This document shows, one piece after another, positions 7,211 to 14,859 of a stretch of 21,428 nt of DNA. Source of the DNA: CAZLLE01 sp964560425 (lineage in GTDB: Bacteria; Campylobacterota; Campylobacteria; Campylobacterales; QNZT01); the NCBI GenBank assembly GCA_964560425.1, contig CAZLLE010000036.1:1-21428 (forward strand). The letters are read 5' to 3'. The position numbers and the translations under genes are program-made. Each line of letters begins with the position of its first letter. Position 1 is the stretch's first letter. The notes under the pieces were generated by a model. The model was not told the origin of the DNA. It did no database searches and saw only the letters and a list, made by a program, of their open reading frames with translations.

Positions 7211-8350
7211 ATGAACAAGAGACCTGGATATGTATTTGTCTGGCCTATAGGTACAAGAATTATTCATTGGATGATAGCAATATCTTTTACTTCCGCATTC
7301 ATTACTTCGTTTTATGAATACTCACTTCACAATCATGTTGCACTTGGTTTTATATTCCTAATCATGATAATTTATAGAATTATTTGGGGATTTATAGGTC
7401 CAGAATATGCAAAATTCAAAAATTTCAAACTGCGTCTTCCGGAACTAAAATACTATTTTGTAGAAAAAGTCCAAAATAGATGGAGGAAAATTCCCGCTGG
7501 TCATAACCCTGCATCAAGCTGGTTTACTATATGGGCAATGGGAATGGGGTCTATTATTGTAGCAACAGGTCTTTTGCTATATGGAGTACAAGAGGGAAAA
7601 GGTATTTTTAGAGATCTAAATAGTAACTATAGTGAATATATGTTTTTATTAGATGCAATACATAAATACGCCTCTTACATATTTGTAGGATGGGTAGTTC
7701 TACATATTAGTGGAGTTTTAATAGAGCAATTCTGGCATAAAACAGGCATGGTTTTTGCTATGATTAATGGATATAAAAAGACAGATGGTAAAGACACAAA
7801 AGTAAGTAAAAAACTAGGTTTTTTTGCTTTTTCTACTATTATTTTAGCCATAGGAACATACTTTTTTATTGTAAGTAGCAACTACAACTTTTTGACTCTA
7901 AGAAAAGATACAAATATCTATTACAATGAAATTCATCCAACTTTCTATAAAGAGTGTGGAGATTGTCACAAAGTATACCCACCATTTTTACTTCCAAAAA
8001 AATCTTGGGAAAAGATAATGGATGATTTAGATAATCACTTTGGAGAGGAGATTACTGAAGCAAATATTACCAAATCTGCCCAAAATTCTATAAGAGAGTT
8101 TTTATATGCAAATAGTGCTGAACACTCAACAAGAGAAGCATCAGTAAAAATACTAAAATCACTAAATGGAAGAAGCCCAAAAGCGATCACAAAAACACCA
8201 TATTGGAGAGAAGTACATAAACATATACCAAGAGATGTATTTAAACGAAAAAAAATCAAAGATAAATCTAATTGTAAAGCATGTCATGAAGACTTTAATG
8301 AGGGTGTATTAGATGATATGAATATACTCTATCCTAAAAATATAAAATAG
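7211..8350 (+). CDS. Cytochrome b561 fused to a dihaem cytochrome c (DHC) domain
   Basis: This 379-residue fusion starts with a b-type membrane cytochrome of the hydrogenase/b561 family. It has four hydrophobic helices (about 15-35, 43-63, 105-125, 147-172) carrying histidines suited to two b haems: His19 (RIIHW), His40/His42 (LHNHVALG), His151 (AIHKYASY) and His165 (VVLHISG). A fifth helix (203-222) leads to a periplasmic part with two c haem sites, CGDCH (249-253) and CKACH (355-359). The surrounding text (HPTFYKECGDCHKVYPPFLL, the HFGE segment, EVHKHIPRDVFKRKKI) matches the DHC family, first known from the dihaem partner of the Rhodobacter oxygen-binding cytochrome SHP. The protein would move electrons between quinol and periplasmic c haems. 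It stands alone between terminators, next to the sulfide-oxidation operon. Confidence 0.87.
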   Translation: MNKRPGYVFVWPIGTRIIHWMIAISFTSAFITSFYEYSLHNHVALGFIFLIMIIYRIIWGFIGPEYAKFKNFKLRLPELKYYFVEKVQNRWRKIPAGHNPASSWFTIWAMGMGSIIVATGLLLYGVQEGKGIFRDLNSNYSEYMFLLDAIHKYASYIFVGWVVLHISGVLIEQFWHKTGMVFAMINGYKKTDGKDTKVSKKLGFFAFSTIILAIGTYFFIVSSNYNFLTLRKDTNIYYNEIHPTFYKECGDCHKVYPPFLLPKKSWEKIMDDLDNHFGEEITEANITKSAQNSIREFLYANSAEHSTREASVKILKSLNGRSPKAITKTPYWREVHKHIPRDVFKRKKIKDKSNCKACHEDFNEGVLDDMNILYPKNIK

Positions 8351-8360
8351 ATTAATTAAA

Positions 8361-8393
8361 GTATGTAAATTATATTTTTTATAATTTACATAC
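8361..8393 (+). terminator. Perfect 13-bp AT-rich hairpin, possible terminator
   Basis: GTATGTAAATTAT (8361-8373) and ATAATTTACATAC (8381-8393) are perfect complements around an ATTTTTT loop. It starts 11 bases after the b561-DHC stop. There is no T-run after it, and the stem has few G-C pairs, so a regulatory role for the downstream ade gene is an alternative. Confidence 0.4.
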
Positions 8394-8433
8394 CTATATT
8401 ACAAACTTTTCTAGACTATTTAAAGGGTAAAAT

Positions 8434-10041
8434 ATGCTAATCAAAGCAAATTTAGTTGATATTAGAAAAAGAGAGATAACTCCATCCAAAATAGAGATCA
8501 AAAATGGTCTAATCAACTCTATAAAAAAAATAGATAAAAAGTGCAAAAATTATATTCTCCCTGGCTTTATAGATTCATATATTCATATTGAAAGCTCTAT
8601 GCTCATCCCTAGTGAATTTGCTAGATTAGCAACTATTCATGGAACTATCGCAACACTTAGTGACCCTCATGAGATTGCAAATGTGCTTGGTATTGAGGGT
8701 GTATTATTTATGTTGGAAAATAGTTTAAAAACCAACTTTAAATTCTATTTTGGAGCTTCCCCTTGTGTACCTGCCACACCATTTGAAACAAGTGGAGATA
8801 GTTTAGATCTTGAAGATATTAAAACTCTTCTAAAAAATCCAAAAATAAAATTTTTGAGTGAGGTTATGAACTTCCCTGCTGTTTTGGCAAAAGATCAAGA
8901 TATAATCTCAAAAATGGAGGCAGCAAAAAAAGAGAATAAGCCAATAGATGGACATGCACCAAATTTAATAGGTGATGATTTAAACAGATACATAGATGCT
9001 GGAATATCTACAGATCATGAAGCTTTTAGTTATGAAGAGGGGCTAGAAAAACTTCAAAAAGGGATGAAAATTTTAATTAGAGAGGGATCAGCTGCAAAAA
9101 ATTTTGATGCACTTCACCCTCTTATAGATGAACATTATAAAAATATGATGTTTTGTAGCGATGATAAACATCCAGATGATCTTTTAAAAGGTCATATAAA
9201 TACTCTTGTCTCTCGTGCAATATCTCTTGGTCATAATATTTTTGATGTTTTAGAGATGGCTTGTCTAAATCCTATAGATCATTATAATTTAGATATTGGA
9301 ACTTTAAGAGTTGGAGATAGTGCAGATTTTATAATAGTTGAAGATTTAAAATATTTTAGAGTTCTTCAAACTATGGTAAATGGAGAGGTTGTTGCAGAAA
9401 ATAGCAAAACCTTATTAAAATCCATAGAGGTAGCAAAAATTAATAAGTTTAGAGCAACTCCAAAAAGTGTAAAAGATTTTTTTCTACCAAAATGTAATAA
9501 TATGGAAGTTATAGAGGTGGTAGATCATGAACTTATCACCCATGAGAGAATTTTGAATAAAAGTAGTAAAGATATTCTAAAAATAGCTGTAATAAATAGA
9601 TATGAGGATAAACCAATAAAAGGGATAGCTCATGTCAAAGGATTTAATCTAAAAAGTGGAGCAATAGCTTCAAGTGTGGCACATGATTCTCATAATATTA
9701 TTGTAGTTGGCTGTAGTGATGAAGACATGACAAGAGCAGTAAATCTTATCATAGATACCAAAGGTGGAATTAGTGCTGTTAATGATGAGGATGAGTCATA
9801 TACTTTAGCTTTAGATATTGGTGGTATTATGACCAACAGAGATGGTTTTAAAGTAGCAAAAGAGTATCAAGAGATAGACAATTTTGTAAAAGATAGTTTA
9901 GGATCAACATTAAGTAGTCCATTTATGACACTCTCATTTATGGCACTTTTGGTAATTCCAGAGATAAAATTGAGCGATCAAGGGCTATTTGATGGGCGAA
10001 GTTTTCATTTTATCTTACCTTGTAGAGGAGAAAATTTATGA
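8434..10041 (+). CDS. ade: Adenine deaminase, with an altered HxH metal motif
   Basis: This 535-residue amidohydrolase converts adenine to hypoxanthine and ammonia in the cytoplasm for purine salvage. It keeps the usual length and blocks: LPGFIDSYIHIESSMLIPSE, LSDPHEIANVLG, SEVMNFPAV, DGHAPNL (His174), STDHEAFS (His195), IREGSAAKN, FCSDDKHPDD (Asp243/244), and the C-terminal adenine deaminase domain to FILPCRGENL. The odd point is residue 49. Family members normally read HVHIES, with both His binding metal, but here it is Tyr49-Ile-His51, from TAT at 8578-8580 instead of CAT. The rest of the frame is intact and looks under selection, so activity may be changed rather than lost. AAAGGG lies about 8 bases before the ATG. 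Its stop overlaps the permease start (ATGA). Confidence 0.9.
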   Translation: MLIKANLVDIRKREITPSKIEIKNGLINSIKKIDKKCKNYILPGFIDSYIHIESSMLIPSEFARLATIHGTIATLSDPHEIANVLGIEGVLFMLENSLKTNFKFYFGASPCVPATPFETSGDSLDLEDIKTLLKNPKIKFLSEVMNFPAVLAKDQDIISKMEAAKKENKPIDGHAPNLIGDDLNRYIDAGISTDHEAFSYEEGLEKLQKGMKILIREGSAAKNFDALHPLIDEHYKNMMFCSDDKHPDDLLKGHINTLVSRAISLGHNIFDVLEMACLNPIDHYNLDIGTLRVGDSADFIIVEDLKYFRVLQTMVNGEVVAENSKTLLKSIEVAKINKFRATPKSVKDFFLPKCNNMEVIEVVDHELITHERILNKSSKDILKIAVINRYEDKPIKGIAHVKGFNLKSGAIASSVAHDSHNIIVVGCSDEDMTRAVNLIIDTKGGISAVNDEDESYTLALDIGGIMTNRDGFKVAKEYQEIDNFVKDSLGSTLSSPFMTLSFMALLVIPEIKLSDQGLFDGRSFHFILPCRGENL

Positions 10042-11333
10042 ATTTATTTAGACTAAAAGAGAATAATACAGATATAAAAACAGAACTAATAGCGGGATTT
10101 ACAACATTTATGGCAATGCTATATATAATTCCTGTAAATGCCTATATATTGAGTACCACGGGCATGCCTTATGGTGCACTTGTAACTGCAACAATTGTTA
10201 TGACTGCTTTTGCTTCAATAATAAACGGTTTATGGGCAAATACTCCTATTGCAATGAGCGTAGGAATGGGTTTAAATGCATATTTTAGTTTTGGACTTGT
10301 AAAGGGCATGGGAATAGCTTGGCAGAGTGCTTTGGGTATAGTATTTTTATCAGGTATTTTATATATTCTTATAAGTATAACACCAATTAGAAAGTGGCTT
10401 ATAGAGACTATACCTATGGATATAAAGAGAGCTGTAAGTGCTGGAATTGGTACTTTTATCGCATTTATAGCACTAGAGCAGACAAAAATAGTAGTTGCAA
10501 ATGAAGCAACTTTGGTAACTCTTGGAAATTTCAGAGATAGTGGTGTTTTACTCTCTCTTTTTGGTCTAGTTTTGGCTATATACTTTAGTGTCAAAAAATA
10601 TAAAGGGGCATTTATACTCTCAATATTATTGACAACTATATTTGCATGGGCTATTGGATTTGCTCCAATACCAAAAGAGTTTGTATCTATGCCAGAGTCT
10701 ATGGCTCCTATAGCCTTTGAATTAGATATATTATCTGCACTTAGTCTATCTCTTTTACCAATTATTTTAATATTTTTACTTACCGATCTATTTGATACTT
10801 TAGGCACATTGGCAGGAGTTGGAATGAGAGCAAAACTTTTTGAAAATGAAGAGGGATCAAAAGCTCTTCAAAAAACAATAGAGGCAGATGCCCTAGCAAC
10901 TATGGCTAGTTCACTTGCAGGAGTAACAAGTACAACCTCATTTATAGAGAGTGCTGCGGGAGTTGAAGAGGGAGGAAAAACTGGACTAACTGCTGTGAGT
11001 GTTGGAGTTTTATTTCTTTTGCCACTATTTTTTCTGCCACTTTTTAAAGCTATTCCACCAAATGCAATATATCCTATACTAATAGTGATAGGTATTATGA
11101 TGTTTGGTGAAATAAAAAATATAGATTACTCAGATGAAGCTACAAAATATGCCACATTTTTTATAGTTTTGGGAATGCCTTTGACATATTCAATAACAAA
11201 TGGACTTTTACTTGGAGCTCTTATCTATATTCTTGTAAATATTATACAAGGCAAAACAAGAGAGATATCTCCTGCTATGCTTATATTGGCTATTTCAGCT
11301 ATTTTTATATTTTTCTTTTTACCTACCAATTAA
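10038..11333 (+). CDS. NCS2-family purine permease, AzgA type (adenine/hypoxanthine/guanine)
   Basis: This 431-residue inner-membrane protein has about 12-14 hydrophobic segments. It carries AzgA-group signatures: a charged start followed by ELIAGFTTFMAMLYIIPVNA, MSVGMGLNAYFSF (73-85), the substrate-site segment DLFDTLGTLAGVG (250-262) and TSTTSFIESAAGVEEGGKTG (297-316). Members import purine bases with protons. The start codon overlaps the ade stop (ATGA at 10038-10041), so the pair is co-translated, which points to adenine as the main substrate. GAGGAG stands about 5 bases before the ATG inside the end of ade. The 3' end overlaps the convergent porin gene by 11 bases. Specificity within adenine, guanine and hypoxanthine cannot be settled by eye. 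Confidence 0.9.
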   Translation: MNLFRLKENNTDIKTELIAGFTTFMAMLYIIPVNAYILSTTGMPYGALVTATIVMTAFASIINGLWANTPIAMSVGMGLNAYFSFGLVKGMGIAWQSALGIVFLSGILYILISITPIRKWLIETIPMDIKRAVSAGIGTFIAFIALEQTKIVVANEATLVTLGNFRDSGVLLSLFGLVLAIYFSVKKYKGAFILSILLTTIFAWAIGFAPIPKEFVSMPESMAPIAFELDILSALSLSLLPIILIFLLTDLFDTLGTLAGVGMRAKLFENEEGSKALQKTIEADALATMASSLAGVTSTTSFIESAAGVEEGGKTGLTAVSVGVLFLLPLFFLPLFKAIPPNAIYPILIVIGIMMFGEIKNIDYSDEATKYATFFIVLGMPLTYSITNGLLLGALIYILVNIIQGKTREISPAMLILAISAIFIFFFLPTN

Positions 11334-12348
11334 TTTCAGCAGTTAACATAATTAAAGTATCATCTACAGATTTTACTCCATTTGTGTCAACTTCTTCAGT
11401 TAATACATTTGCAATAAACTCTACATTTTTATTATATTTATATGCTACACCTGCAATAGTCCTAGTTTTTTCAGTGGCATCTATATCCATCTCAAAATAG
11501 TCATATCTTCCAATTAAATTCCACTTTGGCATCAATCTATATTCACCATTTGCAGAGTACCCCTCTCCGGCATATTTATCATGAGCATCATTTGTCTTAA
11601 TATATTGAGCAGATACTAAAAATTCTGGTTGATTATATACAGCATGTAAACCAAACCAATTTAGGTCTTCATCTTTATGTTTATGACTACTTGAATTTTG
11701 CTGTCCCAAAAAGGAGATATTTGCATAGTTATTTATTACTTTTGGCTTATGCTGACCACCACCAAGAGCATGATAAGTTAATCTCCACTCTAAAGATAAT
11801 TTATCATCAACTTGCTCATTATGATATCCTTCACCATTAAAGATACCAAGTTCACTTGAAAAAGTATCTAGTTTTGTCTTGAAATTAATTCCACGATCTG
11901 CTGAATTTGTCAAATGAGCCCCTTCATGAGCCTCTGTAAAAACTTTTGAAATAGATCTATAGTTCCAGCCACCATGCTCTTCATAGTCAATCCAAGGACG
12001 GTGCGCTTGACCTATCTCAACACCAGTAAATGGTAAAACATTATTTAAATATAGATAAGCATATTTAAGTCTTACATTTGTTTCACCTTCACTATCATGA
12101 GTGTCAAGAGTAATTCTAAAATAATCTTTTGGATCCTCTTTAAAATAGGCTTTTACTTGTAGATAATTTCTTCTAGTCTCAAACTTATTTGTATCATCAC
12201 CTTCAGATTTATCTTTGGCAACAAAACCAATATAGTGTTTACCACTAAATTTTAAAACACCAGCCTTAGATTTAACTGTAGTTCCATCTGCATTTGCACC
12301 ACTAATTAAAACAACCAATGCAACAGTTGATAATAAAACTCTTTTCAT
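11323..12348 (-). CDS. Outer-membrane porin, possibly phosphate-linked
   Basis: This 341-residue protein has a Sec signal peptide (MKRVLLSTVALVVLISGANA, cut near Ala20). The body is built of alternating amphipathic strands and ends in an aromatic residue after LIMLTAEINW, as outer-membrane barrels do, with Trp instead of the common Phe. Motifs such as FETRRNYLQVKAYF, VRLKYAYLYLNN, VEIGQAHRPW and GLHAVYNQPEFLVSAQY resemble the OprO/OprP-like porins found widely in Campylobacterota. It is divergent from the PiT phosphate transporter across a spacer with a Pho-box-like repeat, so phosphate uptake is a reasonable but unproven role. AGGAG lies 6 bases before the ATG. Confidence 0.8.
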   Translation of the reverse strand: MKRVLLSTVALVVLISGANADGTTVKSKAGVLKFSGKHYIGFVAKDKSEGDDTNKFETRRNYLQVKAYFKEDPKDYFRITLDTHDSEGETNVRLKYAYLYLNNVLPFTGVEIGQAHRPWIDYEEHGGWNYRSISKVFTEAHEGAHLTNSADRGINFKTKLDTFSSELGIFNGEGYHNEQVDDKLSLEWRLTYHALGGGQHKPKVINNYANISFLGQQNSSSHKHKDEDLNWFGLHAVYNQPEFLVSAQYIKTNDAHDKYAGEGYSANGEYRLMPKWNLIGRYDYFEMDIDATEKTRTIAGVAYKYNKNVEFIANVLTEEVDTNGVKSVDDTLIMLTAEINW

Positions 12349-12386
12349 TCTTTCTCCTATTTGTAAACATAATTTTCAAGTACTAG

Positions 12387-12397
12387 ATTATATTATA
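12387..12397 (-). promoter_or_regulatory. Candidate -10 region of the porin gene
   Basis: Leftward the sequence reads TATAATATAAT, two overlapping -10 hexamers. The more downstream one (12392-12387) is 9 bases from the edge of the 11-bp repeat, close to the spacing expected between an activator box and a -10. Confidence 0.45.
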
Positions 12398-12401
12398 AAT
12401 A

Positions 12402-12423
12402 GGTTACAAAATGATTACAAAAA
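12402..12423. promoter_or_regulatory. Pho-box-like 11-bp direct repeat between porin and PiT genes
   Basis: GGTTACAAAAT and GATTACAAAAA lie head to tail, matching at 9 of 11 positions. Two 11-bp direct repeats are the classic form of a PhoB-class response regulator site, though the bases differ from the E. coli consensus. A related single site, GTTTACAAAT, lies leftward at 12367-12358. The location between two putative phosphate uptake genes supports phosphate control; this is inference. Confidence 0.5.
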
Positions 12424-12499
12424 AAACTTCATTTATTAAAGATAAATAGATAAAATGACGATCATAAGACTATTATCAGGACAAGGAGCAAACGGAATT

Positions 12500-14146
12500 A
12501 TGGAGATACAGACACTAAAGAAAATGGAAAAGAAAGCAATGAAATCTAGTGGTGTAGATTTTATGAAAATGGGTGTTGCACTTCTATTTATGGCAGCAGT
12601 ATTAATTTATAGTTTTTCAACAACAGGGGGCATTCCAAATAATACCTTTTTAGCAATTGCAGCTCTTTTTGGTGCATATATGGCAATGAATATTGGAGCA
12701 AATGATGTTGCCAATAATGTAGGTCCTGCCGTTGGTTCAAAAGCCCTCACACTAGGAGGAGCAATTGCAATTGCTGCAATTTTTGAATCTAGTGGAGCTT
12801 TAATCGCTGGAGGAGATGTTGTAAAAACTATTAAAAAGGGGATTATTGATATTAATGCTTTTGGTGGAGATAGTGAAATGTTCATTTGGGCAATGATGGC
12901 AGCACTACTATCTGCTGCACTATGGCTTAACTTTGCAACAATGATGAAAGCTCCTGTATCTACAACGCACTCTATAGTTGGTGGTGTTATGGGTGCTGGA
13001 ATTGCTGCTGCGGGATTTTCTATTGTTGCGTGGTCAACTATGGGTAAAATTGCAGCTTCTTGGATTATTTCACCTCTTTTGGGTGGTATTATTGCTGCTC
13101 TTTTTCTTTTTGCTATCAAAAAGACTATTGTATTTAAAAAAGACAAGATTATATCGGCAAAAAAATGGGTTCCCGTCTATGTTGCAATTATGGCTTGGGC
13201 TTTTACCACATATCTCACACTCAAAGGATTAAAAAAAATATGGCCAAATATTGTATCTTTTGTAAATGATACTTTTATTGCTATATTACCTATTACAAAA
13301 AAACCAAGTTTTGCCACAGCCGCAATTTTTGGACTTATTATTGCTGTAATAGTATATATATTTATAAGATCAAGATTTACTAAAACAAGTAAAGGTTTAG
13401 AAAATAGTAGAGCAGGAGTAAATACACTCTTTACAATTCCTCTTATATTCGCTGCAGCACTTTTAAGCTTTGCCCATGGAGCAAATGATGTTGCAAATGC
13501 CATTGGACCACTAGCCGCTATTAGTGATGCTGTTATGAGTGGAGGAATATCTTCAAAAGCAGGAATTCCAATTTGGGTAATGGCAGTAGGAGCTATTGGT
13601 ATCAGTGTTGGGTTGGCACTTTATGGACCAAAACTTATTAAAACAGTAGGTACAGAGATAACAGAACTAGACCAAATGAGAGCTTTTTCTGTTGCTATGG
13701 CAGCAGCAATTACTGTTATTCTTGCTAGTCAATTAGGACTTCCCGTAAGCTCTACACACATTGCTGTTGGTGGTGTTTTTGGTGTTGGATTTTTGAGAGA
13801 GTGGTTAGATAAATATAATAAAAAAGATGTAATTGTTCATGAAAAAGAGATTATTGTGGATGAAACAAAAACTCTAAAAGCTTATAATTCAGAACTAGAA
13901 GCACTTGAATTAAAAGAGAAGAAAAACAAAGATAATTATAAGAGAATTGTAGCACTATACAAACTTATTGATGATGAAGAGGCAAGAATTAAAGAGGCAA
14001 AAAAAGTACTAAAACATGCCAAAAAAATTGAGTATGTCAAAAGAGACGCTGTCAAAAAAATTATTGCAGCATGGGTCATTACAGTACCAGCAGCAGCTTT
14101 ATTATCAGCTATGATATTTTTTATGATCAAAGGTATGTTAATTTAA
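12500..14146 (+). CDS. pit: PiT-family inorganic phosphate transporter
   Basis: This 548-residue inner-membrane carrier imports phosphate with a cation. It shows the duplicated PiT signature: GANDVANNVGPAVGS (from residue 66) and GANDVANAIGPLAAI (from residue 327). Each half also carries the paired APVSTTHSIVGGV and LPVSSTHIAVGGV segments. A hydrophilic helical insertion near the C-terminus (about 430-520, Lys/Glu-rich, probably coiled coil) precedes a last membrane helix (VITVPAAALLSAMIFFMI). The frame is open to an ATG at 12455, but that start has no ribosome binding site. ATG 12500 has AAGGAG (12483-12488) 11 bases away with GGA closer, and gives the family-like start MEIQTLKKMEKK. The divergent porin may serve as its outer-membrane partner. 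Confidence 0.92.
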   Translation: MEIQTLKKMEKKAMKSSGVDFMKMGVALLFMAAVLIYSFSTTGGIPNNTFLAIAALFGAYMAMNIGANDVANNVGPAVGSKALTLGGAIAIAAIFESSGALIAGGDVVKTIKKGIIDINAFGGDSEMFIWAMMAALLSAALWLNFATMMKAPVSTTHSIVGGVMGAGIAAAGFSIVAWSTMGKIAASWIISPLLGGIIAALFLFAIKKTIVFKKDKIISAKKWVPVYVAIMAWAFTTYLTLKGLKKIWPNIVSFVNDTFIAILPITKKPSFATAAIFGLIIAVIVYIFIRSRFTKTSKGLENSRAGVNTLFTIPLIFAAALLSFAHGANDVANAIGPLAAISDAVMSGGISSKAGIPIWVMAVGAIGISVGLALYGPKLIKTVGTEITELDQMRAFSVAMAAAITVILASQLGLPVSSTHIAVGGVFGVGFLREWLDKYNKKDVIVHEKEIIVDETKTLKAYNSELEALELKEKKNKDNYKRIVALYKLIDDEEARIKEAKKVLKHAKKIEYVKRDAVKKIIAAWVITVPAAALLSAMIFFMIKGMLI

Positions 14147-14188
14147 TAGAATAATAGAGTTTTATAATATAATTGTTCGTTACAAATA

Positions 14189-14197
14189 TGCTATAAT
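14189..14197 (+). promoter_or_regulatory. Extended -10 promoter of the thioredoxin-fold gene
   Basis: TGC-TATAAT lies 19 bases before the ATG at 14217. The leader would be very short, about 12 bases, containing AAAAGGAAA. Confidence 0.55.
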
Positions 14198-14216
14198 TTG
14201 ACAAAAAGGAAACTTT

Positions 14217-14660
14217 ATGAAAAAAGTTATATTTTTTCTAATTCTCTTTTTGTCATATAGTATGGCAGATACACTTCAATACTCAAGATACTATAGCAGT
14301 GCATTATACAAAGCAAAAAAGGAGAGTAAACCACTAATGGTAATGGTTGCCCTAAGAGGTTGCCCTGCATGTGAACATATGGAGAATTTTGTTTTTCTAA
14401 AAGATGAAGTTATTACATATATGAACAAAAACTTTATTTCAGTTATTATGCATAGAGGAGAAGACTCTATTCCTCTAAAATTTGACACACCTGATTCACC
14501 AACATTCTTTTTTCTAAATCCATTCACAAAAAAAGAGATGGGAGATAGATTTATTGGTGGAAAAAGTCCTGAAAAATTTTTGAAAATAGTAAAAGATAGA
14601 ACTGAACTTTTTCACAATATATTAAAAGAGAATAATAAAACACAAACAAAAATAAAATAA
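14217..14660 (+). CDS. Secreted thioredoxin-fold protein (CPAC)
   Basis: This 147-residue protein has a Sec signal (MKKVIFFLILFLSYSMA) and a thioredoxin fold of the Thioredoxin_7/SoxW-like type. An N-terminal helix (YYSSALYKAKKESKPLMVMV) leads to the redox motif CPAC (Cys49, Cys52). DSPTFFFLNP supplies the cis-Pro loop, with FIGGKSPEKFLKIV at the end. It would act as a periplasmic thiol reductant or oxidant. It sits upstream of the psr-like operon, so a role in keeping sulfur-enzyme or cytochrome cysteines reduced is possible, but a terminator separates them. AAAGGAAA lies before the ATG. Its partner is unknown. Confidence 0.82.
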   Translation: MKKVIFFLILFLSYSMADTLQYSRYYSSALYKAKKESKPLMVMVALRGCPACEHMENFVFLKDEVITYMNKNFISVIMHRGEDSIPLKFDTPDSPTFFFLNPFTKKEMGDRFIGGKSPEKFLKIVKDRTELFHNILKENNKTQTKIK

Positions 14661-14681
14661 CTTTATTCAGAACAAAAAAAG

Positions 14682-14727
14682 AGTGGTGTAAAAACTACAC
14701 AATTTTTATACAAAAGACACCACTTTT
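14682..14727 (+). terminator. Hairpin terminator after the thioredoxin-fold gene
   Basis: AGTGGTGT (14682-14689) pairs perfectly with ACACCACT (14717-14724), and flanking A and T runs extend the stem and tail. The loop is long at 27 bases, which weakens the call. Confidence 0.55.
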
Positions 14728-14859
14728 AGCTTTTTCTTGATGAAAATCATTAATTTTTATAAGTAATTCTACTACAATAGATAAGATAAACGAATAATAA
14801 AGACTCTTTTTGTCTTATTTGAAGTAATGTCTAAAACATCCAGAGAGGAGAAAATGCTT

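Noticed and set aside
10169..10807. 212-residue open frame on the minus strand
   Set aside because: It is antisense to the NCS2 permease, has no family motifs and no ribosome binding site, and its composition mirrors the hydrophobic codons of the permease.
12607..13146. 179-residue open frame on the minus strand
   Set aside because: It is antisense to the PiT transporter, whose duplicated GANDVAN signatures make the plus strand certain.
14827..14859. Upstream start for psrA (11 extra residues)
   Set aside because: There is no ribosome binding site before ATG 14827, while AGGAG is well placed for ATG 14860 and the Tat signal then lies close to the N-terminus.
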